A stretch of 10,190 nucleotides of DNA from Frankia sp. (lineage in GTDB: Bacteria; Actinomycetota; Actinomycetes; Frankiales; Frankiaceae): contig JADGHD010000131.1 in assembly GCA_019689615.1 (NCBI GenBank), positions 1-10,190 of the forward strand. Reading direction: 5' to 3'. Under the pieces are notes generated by a model. The model saw nothing but the letters and a program-made list of their open reading frames with translations, was not told the origin of the DNA and did no database searches. Below, piece by piece: positions 5,846-10,190 of this stretch. Each line of letters opens with the position of its first letter. Positions within the stretch are counted from its first letter, which is position 1. Made by a program: the position numbers and the translations under genes.

Positions 5846-6313
5846 ATGGCGGACCGGCGGATGGGTTCCTGGTTCGAGGAGCTGCCCGTGGGGACGGTCG
5901 TCCACCACGCGATCACGCGGACGATCACCGAGGCGGACAACGTGTTCTTCACCACGTTGACCATGAACCCGCAGCCGCTGCACCTGGATGCCGAGTTCGC
6001 CGCCAGGACCCCGTTCGGCCGGCCGCTGGTCAACTCGATGATGACGCTGGCCATGGTCGTCGGCCTGAGTGTCCCCGAGCTCACCCTCGGCACGACGGTC
6101 GCCAACCTCGGCTTCGGCTCGATCGAGTTCCCGAACCCGGTGTTCGCCGGTGACACGCTGCACGTCGTCACTGAGGTGACCAAGGCCCGGCTGTCGAGCT
6201 CCCGCCCCGACGTGGGCATCGTCGAGTTCCGCCACGACGGCTACAACCAGCGCGACGAGCTGGTCTGCCGGGCGTTCCGGTCCGCGATGATGCACTGCCG
6301 CCCCAGGGAGTAG
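5846..6313 (+). CDS. MaoC-fold (hot-dog) enoyl/dicarboxyl-CoA hydratase, Rv2499c/mesaconyl-CoA hydratase-like
   Basis: This 155-residue single hot-dog domain should add water to an alpha,beta-unsaturated acyl-CoA. The opening block is GSWFEELPVGTVVHHAITRTITEADN at 7-32. Its active-site segment is TMNPQPLHLDAEFA at 39-52, followed by TPFGRPLVNSMMTLAMVVGLSV at 55-76. FPNPVFAGDTLHVVTEV at 95-111 and SSSRPDVGIVEF at 117-128 complete the fold. In classical R-hydratases the motif is GDxNPxH with a catalytic Asp-His dyad. Here the Asp position appears to be N41, with H46 retained. This pattern occurs in the MaoC branch acting on mesaconyl-, itaconyl- or methylglutaconyl-CoA, as I recall it. AGGAGAGG precedes the ATG by 9 nt. 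It lies 193 bp upstream of an acyl-CoA dehydrogenase on the same strand, and a CitE-like lyase follows 3.4 kb on. The fold is certain, the substrate is inferred from neighbours. Confidence 0.88.
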   Translation: MADRRMGSWFEELPVGTVVHHAITRTITEADNVFFTTLTMNPQPLHLDAEFAARTPFGRPLVNSMMTLAMVVGLSVPELTLGTTVANLGFGSIEFPNPVFAGDTLHVVTEVTKARLSSSRPDVGIVEFRHDGYNQRDELVCRAFRSAMMHCRPRE

Positions 6314-6320
6314 GGCCTGG

Positions 6321-6339
6321 GCAGGCGCCGCTCGCCTGC
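6321..6339 (+). terminator. Hairpin just after the MaoC-type gene (possible terminator or attenuator)
   Basis: GCAGGCG-CCGCT-CGCCTGC is a perfect 7-bp stem with a 5-nt loop, starting 8 nt after the hydratase stop codon. No T-run follows directly; a TTTT occurs only at 6370-6373. It may reduce read-through into the dehydrogenase gene or stabilise the mRNA 3' end. Confidence 0.4.
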
Positions 6340-6493
6340 GTGGCGGAGCGGCGGCGCGGCGTCGCCGGATTTTCGCCACAACCGCCGACGTCGCGCAGAC
6401 CGACCGCGCATCGTGTACGGCGCGGGCCGGTGTGTGTGGCCCGCCACATTTGCGCCCGCGTCGACTGCCGGGGCCGGTGGCAGCGGACACGCC

Positions 6494-6499
6494 AGGAGG
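6494..6499 (+). promoter_or_regulatory. Consensus ribosome-binding site of the acyl-CoA dehydrogenase
   Basis: A full AGGAGG lies 7 nt before the ATG at 6507. It decides against an in-frame ATG at 6432 that would add 25 Pro/Arg-rich residues. Confidence 0.8.
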
Positions 6500-6506
6500 A
6501 GTGCCG

Positions 6507-7673
6507 ATGGACTTCGAGGAAGCCGCCGAACACACCGCCATCCGGGAGGCCGTGCGCGACGTCTGCAAGGCATACGGGCCCGAGTACTGGCGGGAGCACG
6601 ACGACAAGCACGAGTTCCCGTGGGAGTTCTACGCCGACATGGCCAAGGCCGGCTGGGTCGGCGTGGCGATCCCGGAGGAGTACGGCGGCGGCGGGGGCGG
6701 GATCACCGAGGCCTCGATCGTGCTGGAGGAGGTCGCGGCGTCCGGTGGCGCGATGAACGCCGCCAGCGCCCTGCACATCTCGATTTTCGGAATGAACCCG
6801 GTCGTGAAGCACGGCTCGCCGGCGATGAAGGAGAAGTACCTGCCGCGAGTCGCCAGCGGCGATCTGCACGTCGCCTTCGGGATCACGGAGCCGGACGCCG
6901 GCACGGACACCACGTCGATCACGACCCGGGCCGTCCGGGATGGTGACGACTACATCGTCAACGGCCAGAAGGTCTGGACGACGAAGGCCCACCTCTCCGA
7001 GAAGGTGCTGCTGCTGACCCGGACGACGCCGTTGGACCAGGTGAAGCGGCGGACCGACGGGATGACGCTCTTCCTCGCCGACCTGAAGGTCCCCGAGGTC
7101 GACATCCGGCTGATCCCGAAGATCGGCCGCAACGCCGTCGGCTCCTGCGAGACGCGGTACGTCAACCTTCGGGTCAAGGGCGAGGACCGGGTCGGTGAGG
7201 AGGGCAAGGGCTTCACCTACATCCTCGACGGCCTGAACCCGGAGCGGATCCTGATCGCCGCCGAGGCCCTTGGCATTGGCAAGGCGGCGCTGCGCAAGGC
7301 GGTCGAGTACGCCAACGAGCGGGTTGTCTTCGGCCGGCCGATCGGCAAGAACCAGGGCATCGCCTTCCCGCTGGCCGAGGCGCACATGCGGCTGGCCGCC
7401 GCCGATCTGGCCATCCGCCAGGCCTCCTGGCGTTACGACAACGGCCTGCCGTGCGGCGAGCACGCGAACACGGCGAAGTTCCTCGCCGCCGACGCGGCCT
7501 TCTTCGCCGCTGACCGGGCGATGCAGACCCTCGGCGGCTTCTCGTACGCGAACGAGTACGACGTGGGCCGCTACTGGAAGGAATCGCGCCTGATGAAGAT
7601 CGCGCCCGTCTCCCAGGAAATGGTGCTGAACTTCATCAGCGAGCACGTCCTGCGCCTGCCCCGGTCGTACTAG
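6507..7673 (+). CDS. Acyl-CoA dehydrogenase (FadE/CaiA-type)
   Basis: This is a 388-residue FAD enzyme that should introduce an alpha,beta double bond into an acyl-CoA and pass electrons to ETF. Length and order are standard. The N-terminal helical domain runs to about 120 and includes GWVGVAIPEEYGG at 49-61. The middle beta domain has FGITEPDAGTDTTSITT at 124-140 and IVNGQKVWTT at 150-159. The C-terminal helical domain has FGRPIGKNQGIAFPLAEAHMRL at 275-296 and FAG-like QTLGGFSYANEYDVGRYWKESR at 340-361. The usual C-terminal catalytic Glu motif (YEGT) is absent: the place reads KIAPVSQEM at 364-372. E247 in GLNPERILIAAEALG aligns with the alternative catalytic Glu known from isovaleryl- and long-chain acyl-CoA dehydrogenases, so it is the likely base. 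This suggests a branched or short substituted substrate. The gene follows the MaoC-type hydratase and ends 9 bp before a strong terminator. Confidence 0.93.
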   Translation: MDFEEAAEHTAIREAVRDVCKAYGPEYWREHDDKHEFPWEFYADMAKAGWVGVAIPEEYGGGGGGITEASIVLEEVAASGGAMNAASALHISIFGMNPVVKHGSPAMKEKYLPRVASGDLHVAFGITEPDAGTDTTSITTRAVRDGDDYIVNGQKVWTTKAHLSEKVLLLTRTTPLDQVKRRTDGMTLFLADLKVPEVDIRLIPKIGRNAVGSCETRYVNLRVKGEDRVGEEGKGFTYILDGLNPERILIAAEALGIGKAALRKAVEYANERVVFGRPIGKNQGIAFPLAEAHMRLAAADLAIRQASWRYDNGLPCGEHANTAKFLAADAAFFAADRAMQTLGGFSYANEYDVGRYWKESRLMKIAPVSQEMVLNFISEHVLRLPRSY

Positions 7674-7682
7674 ACGGCCGAA

Positions 7683-7720
7683 CCCGGCCGGCACCGGTCC
7701 CTGAACCGGTGCCGGCCGGG
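7683..7720. terminator. Bidirectional terminator, perfect 16-bp stem
   Basis: Left arm 7683-7698 (CCCGGCCGGCACCGGT) pairs completely with 7705-7720 around a 6-nt loop, CCCTGA. It lies between the convergent dehydrogenase stop (7673) and the anti-sigma stop (7726). There is no T-tract on either side, as is common for actinobacterial terminators. It can end transcription from both sides. Confidence 0.85.
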
Positions 7721-7725
7721 CGCTG

Positions 7726-8463
7726 TCAGCCGCCGGCCCGCTGGATGGGCACGTCCACCAGCTCCGGGCTGGTCGGCTGCGCGGAGCCGCCAGCCGGCTC
7801 GATCGTGACCTTCATCGAGACGACATTGCGGCTGATCTCGATGAGCCGCGCGGCCCGATTGGCCTTGCCGTCGATCGTCCCGGCAGAGTGGACCCCGGAC
7901 TCATCGGCCATCCAGAGCTGGTAGACCCGGCCGTCCTCGAGGTTGGGCAGGTCGCGCATGTCGACGAACGCCTTGCCGCCGAGCTCGAGCACCGCCATCT
8001 GGCCGCCGCCCGCCATCGGCCTCGCCGAGGTTGCCGCGGCCGCGGCGAGCACCGAGTCGAGGCTTTCGACCTGCGCCCGCACGTCGGCGAGCTCCCCGCG
8101 CTGGTCGATCGCGACCGCGCCGACCGCGCCCAGCGCCGCGAACGCGATCACGGCCGCCGCGCTCGCGGCGACCGTCAGCAGCCGCAGCCGGCGCCGCTCC
8201 CGCCGTTCCCGGTCCAGGTCGGTGACCAGCGGCGGCAGCTGGCGCGTCCCGTTGATCTCCCGCAGCACCCGCTCCCGCAGCCCCGCCGGCGGCGTGCCCA
8301 GCACCGCGCCGCCGAGGATCTCGGCCACCGCGCGCAGTTCCCGCACCTCACGCGCGCAGCTCGGGCACACCGCCAGGTGCGCCTCGACCTCGGCGCGATC
8401 GCGCGCCTCCACCGCGTCCAGCGCGTACGCCCCGGTCAGGGTGTGCGCTTCCGGCGACGTCAT
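7726..8463 (-). CDS. rskA: Anti-sigma-K factor, RskA-like membrane protein
   Basis: This 245-residue protein should hold the adjacent sigma factor inactive at the membrane until regulated proteolysis. The cytoplasmic N-terminus carries a zinc-binding anti-sigma motif: AHTLTGAYALDAVE at 6-19, then H29-x3-C33-x2-C36 (HLAVCPSC). A charged stretch (DLDRERRERRRLR, 82-94) precedes one transmembrane helix at about 95-119 (LLTVAASAAAVIAFAALGAV). The extracytoplasmic part has a short helical stalk (ADVRAQVESLDSVLAAA) and the RskA C-terminal domain at about 151-243. Typical elements are GGQMAVLELGGKAF, LPNLEDGRVYQLWM and VHSAGTIDG. The ATG overlaps the sigma factor stop in ATGA, so the two genes are translationally coupled and made in near-equal amounts. 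A longer open frame upstream on this strand is only a shadow of the sigma and lyase genes. Confidence 0.9.
   Translation of the reverse strand: MTSPEAHTLTGAYALDAVEARDRAEVEAHLAVCPSCAREVRELRAVAEILGGAVLGTPPAGLRERVLREINGTRQLPPLVTDLDRERRERRRLRLLTVAASAAAVIAFAALGAVGAVAIDQRGELADVRAQVESLDSVLAAAAATSARPMAGGGQMAVLELGGKAFVDMRDLPNLEDGRVYQLWMADESGVHSAGTIDGKANRAARLIEISRNVVSMKVTIEPAGGSAQPTSPELVDVPIQRAGG
8460..8463 (-). other. ATGA start-stop overlap coupling sigK and rskA
   Basis: The sigma factor's TGA (8462-8460) and the anti-sigma ATG (8463-8461) share ATGA. Such overlaps couple translation and keep sigma and anti-sigma in a fixed ratio. Confidence 0.85.
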
Positions 8464-9140
8464 GCCCCCACCCCCAGGCAGTCGCGCAGCCGGATCAGAC
8501 CGTCGCGCATCCGGGTCTTGACCGTCGGAACGGGCGCCGCCACCAGCCGCGCGACCTCGCGGTAGGTGTAGCCGCTGTAGTAGGCGAGCGTGATCGACTC
8601 GCGCTGCAGATCGGTCAGCCCGTCCAGGCAGCGGCGGAGCCGCTCGTACTCCAGCCGCAGCTCCACCTGCTCGGCAACCTCGTCGTAGCCAGCGCCGGCA
8701 TCGCTCGGCCCGAAGGTGGCTCCCACCCGCCGTTCCCGGTCCGCGGACGCCTGAGCGGAGCGCACCCGGTCGACTGCGCGGCGGTGCGCGAGTGAGCAGA
8801 CCCAGCCGATGGCGCTGCCCTTGGCCGGGTCGAACCGGCCGGCGTACCGCCAGACCTCGACGAACACCTCCTGGGTGACCTCCTCCGCCTGGGCCGGGTC
8901 CCGCAGCACTCGGCGCACCAGGCCGAAGACCCGCGCCGCGAGCAGGTCGTAGAGGGCGGCAAAGGCGTCGGTGTCGCCCCGGCCGGCCCGCTGCAGGAAC
9001 TCGTCGGCGTCGGGGGCCATCGCGTCGAATCCACCACGGGTGGCGGGGCGCGGGATGGCCGGCGCGGTAACGCCGTCCTGCTCGTCGTAATTGACGGCGC
9101 GCAGCGAGCGGCCGTCGTCGTTGTCCGCCTGTCGCGGCAT
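8460..9140 (-). CDS. sigK: ECF RNA polymerase sigma factor, SigK-like
   Basis: This 226-residue alternative sigma factor directs RNA polymerase to an extracytoplasmic-stress regulon. Region 2 spans about 50-127: ALYDLLAARVFGLVRRVLRD, then AEEVTQEVFVEVWRYAGRFDP at 85-105 and AIGWVCSLAHRRAVDRVRSAQ at 110-130. Region 4 spans about 165-220: CLDGLTDLQRESITLAYYSG at 171-190, then the promoter -35 binding helix-turn-helix YTYREVARLVAAPVPTVKTR. These match the SigK group (ECF19), which pairs with RskA. The GGAGG 9 nt upstream supports the start at 9140. An internal ATG at 9020 would remove a 40-residue N-terminal extension that is not needed for function, so it remains possible. The gene overlaps rskA by 4 nt. 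Autoregulation is expected for this family, but I found no CCATCC/CCGAAT pair upstream. Confidence 0.92.
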   Translation of the reverse strand: MPRQADNDDGRSLRAVNYDEQDGVTAPAIPRPATRGGFDAMAPDADEFLQRAGRGDTDAFAALYDLLAARVFGLVRRVLRDPAQAEEVTQEVFVEVWRYAGRFDPAKGSAIGWVCSLAHRRAVDRVRSAQASADRERRVGATFGPSDAGAGYDEVAEQVELRLEYERLRRCLDGLTDLQRESITLAYYSGYTYREVARLVAAPVPTVKTRMRDGLIRLRDCLGVGA

Positions 9141-9149
9141 GGGACGAAA

Positions 9150-9154
9150 CCTCC
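9150..9154 (-). promoter_or_regulatory. Ribosome-binding site of sigK
   Basis: The minus strand reads GGAGG followed by 9 nt and ATG at 9140. It favours the longer N-terminus over the internal ATG at 9020. Confidence 0.6.
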
Positions 9155-9155
9155 G

Positions 9156-9173
9156 GGTCCTCGGACCGGTCCG
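9156..9173 (-). repeat. Overlapping inverted repeats in the sigK leader
   Basis: CGGACCGGTCCG at 9162-9173 is a perfect 12-bp palindrome. Its left half, GGACC at 9163-9167, can also pair with GGTCC at 9156-9160 across a 2-base gap. The element lies directly upstream of the sigK ribosome-binding site. It could be an operator or two alternative RNA stems; neither is shown. Confidence 0.35.
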
Positions 9174-9684
9174 CAGCCGGTGGTGGTGGCGCCGCCGCCG
9201 GCCGTTCCCCCCGTCGTGTGACGTTTCGCTGGTGGTTCGGTGCCGGCGGAGCGCTGGATTGCCCGCGATCCCGCCGAATCTTTCCCGAACCGGTAGGGCA
9301 GGCCGCAGCCCGCCCGACGACCTCTCGACGGCCCGGATCATCGCACTGGCCGCTCGGGTACCAAAACGGCCCATTACGCGGACGAATACCGCGATGGGGC
9401 GGGCCTTCGCGCGCGGTCGGCGGGTTTCGCGGGAAGGACGTGGTTCCGGCGGGCGCATTCCCCGGCGGCGAGGGCCTTGACCGGGCGTTCCCGACGGGAC
9501 GGGCCAGTGGCAGCGCCGGGCGGGTTGGTAATGCCGGTCCGCGGCCGGCCACGCGCTGTGGGACACAACCGGCTGCGGGTGCGGCCGGGCACCGCGAGGA
9601 TGGGCACGGGCCGACCCCGCCCGTCGCGCCCGCTCTGTCTGTTGGATCGCTCGTTCGCTCGTCCCGACGGGAGTCGCACCGGTC

Positions 9685-10190
9685 ATGACCACCACGCCAG
9701 GACACCGCGTCACGCGGTGGCGGTCGCTGCTGTTCACGCCGGCGAACAGGCCGGACCTGATCGCCAAGCAGGCACGCTTCGGGGCGGACGTCGTGGTCGT
9801 CGACCTGGAGGACGGCACCCCCGCCGGGGCGAAGGCGCAGGGGCGGACGGCCGCCGTGGAGGCGGTGCCGAAGCTGCGGGCCGAGCACTCCGGGGCGGTG
9901 CTGCTGCGGGTGAACGCGGTGAGCGACGCCGTCAACTTCGCCGCCGACCTCGACTGCTACGCCGCCCTTGACATCGACGGCATCGTCATCCCGAAGATCG
10001 AGACCCGCGAGGACGTCGAGCGGCTGGAGGCCGAGCTGCGCGCCCGCGGGGTCGCCGACCGGGCCGTCGTCTACGGGCTGGAGACCGTGGCCGGCGTCCA
10101 CCGGGCCGCCGAGCTGATGACCGGGGCAACCCTGCTGCACGCGGCCTACTTCGGCGCCGAGGACTACATCGCCGACCTCGGCGGCCGGCG
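9685..10190 (+). CDS. HpcH/HpaI aldolase/CitE-like acyl-CoA lyase (partial, C-terminus off window)
   Basis: 168 codons are visible of a protein usually near 270-300 residues. The family cleaves or forms 3-hydroxyacyl-CoA C-C bonds with Mg2+ in a TIM barrel (citrate lyase beta subunit, L-malyl/citramalyl-CoA lyase, Rv2498c-type HMG-CoA/citramalyl-CoA lyase). The N-terminus RWRSLLFTPANRPDLIAKQA at 11-30 is followed by VVVVDLEDGTP at 36-46 and LLRVNAV at 73-79, with R75 the expected substrate arginine. DIDGIVIPKIE at 96-106 and YGLETVAGV at 130-138 follow, with E133 a likely metal ligand. FGAEDYIADLGG at 156-167 supplies the second ligand, D160. The ATG at 9685 has GGGAG about 11 nt upstream and no nearby in-frame alternative. 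True citrate lyase would need alpha and gamma subunits, and none are seen. With the hydratase and dehydrogenase upstream, a role in acyl-CoA breakdown is likelier. Confidence 0.9.
   Translation, partial: MTTTPGHRVTRWRSLLFTPANRPDLIAKQARFGADVVVVDLEDGTPAGAKAQGRTAAVEAVPKLRAEHSGAVLLRVNAVSDAVNFAADLDCYAALDIDGIVIPKIETREDVERLEAELRARGVADRAVVYGLETVAGVHRAAELMTGATLLHAAYFGAEDYIADLGGR

Larger units (their letters stand above)
9141..9684. other. Gene-free region between divergent sigK and CitE-like gene
   Basis: This is 544 bp without a credible gene: open frames run through on both strands, but their translations lack domains and are Arg/Gly/Pro-rich. It should carry the sigK promoter (minus) and the lyase promoter (plus). 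A lower-GC island at about 9357-9396 (TACCAAAACGG, CATTACGCGG, GAATACCG) is the most promoter-like part. Plus-strand CCGAAT at 9274-9279 resembles a SigK -10 element but lacks a matching CCATCC upstream. The gap is long for this compact window, so an unrecognised small RNA or short peptide is possible, though I see no direct sign. Confidence 0.45.

Noticed and set aside
6168..7694. 508-codon open frame on the minus strand
   Set aside because: It is the complement of the acyl-CoA dehydrogenase; no domain and charged low-complexity composition.
9274..9279. CCGAAT as a SigK-type -10 element for the CitE-like gene
   Set aside because: No CCATCC-like -35 at 16-17 bp spacing, and it lies over 400 bp from the start codon.
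9477..9482. TTGACC as a -35 box for the CitE-like gene
   Set aside because: The bases 17 nt downstream are CGGGCC, which is not a -10 element.
8464..10140. Apparent 804-residue minus-strand protein with the anti-sigma factor at its end
   Set aside because: Only the last 245 residues are real; the rest is another frame of sigK and antisense of the lyase gene.
1..10190. CRISPR array, transposon ends, tRNA or rRNA genes, prophage or defence system
   Set aside because: No regularly spaced repeats, transposase motifs, cloverleaf-like sequences or known defence domains were seen on either strand.

Overview
This is a very GC-rich window with the strong third-position G/C bias of a high-GC actinomycete. 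The gene set fits the Frankiaceae (Frankia and relatives) or a nearby family: a SigK/RskA-type ECF sigma and anti-sigma pair, an actinobacterial winged-helix AlkZ-like protein, HxlR and Suc/Fer-like proteins, and acyl-CoA catabolic genes. The lineage is inferred from composition and protein families, not from a marker gene. No rRNA, tRNA, CRISPR array, transposase or phage gene was found. Long spurious open frames are everywhere because stop codons are rare at this GC content.

Layout, left to right. (1) Minus strand: the N-terminal 198 residues of a winged-helix/AlkZ-like protein that runs off the left edge, preceded in the same direction by a phosphinothricin-acetyltransferase-like GNAT enzyme. 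(2) After a gene-free stretch of about 445 bp, a plus-strand membrane acyltransferase (OpgC/acyltransferase-3 type). Its 3' end overlaps the convergent methyltransferase gene. (3) A divergent pair: a SAM-dependent methyltransferase (minus) and an HxlR-family regulator (plus). The regulator's frame fails to stop where it should and looks frameshifted. (4) A minus-strand Suc/Fer-like thioredoxin-fold [2Fe-2S] protein. (5) A plus-strand acyl-CoA module: a MaoC-fold hydratase and an acyl-CoA dehydrogenase, closed by a perfect 16-bp stem terminator. (6) A minus-strand sigK-rskA operon with a 4-nt ATGA overlap. (7) A plus-strand CitE/HpcH-type lyase that runs off the right edge.

How the genes work together. 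The hydratase, dehydrogenase and CitE-like lyase resemble the set fadE19-Rv2499c-Rv2498c of Mycobacterium tuberculosis, which acts in leucine and itaconate breakdown. A branched or dicarboxylic acyl-CoA would be oxidised, hydrated and cleaved to acetyl-CoA plus a keto acid. Here the lyase is separated from the other two genes by the convergently placed sigma/anti-sigma operon. The HxlR regulator probably controls itself and the divergent methyltransferase. The remaining genes look like independent housekeeping or accessory units.

The window reads as mostly ordinary chromosome, and I see no convincing new multi-gene system. The best items for a second look are the HxlR frame defect, a hairpin that covers the ribosome-binding site of the acetyltransferase, two repeat structures in the gap between the Suc/Fer-like gene and the MaoC-type gene, and the altered catalytic motifs of the hydratase and dehydrogenase.
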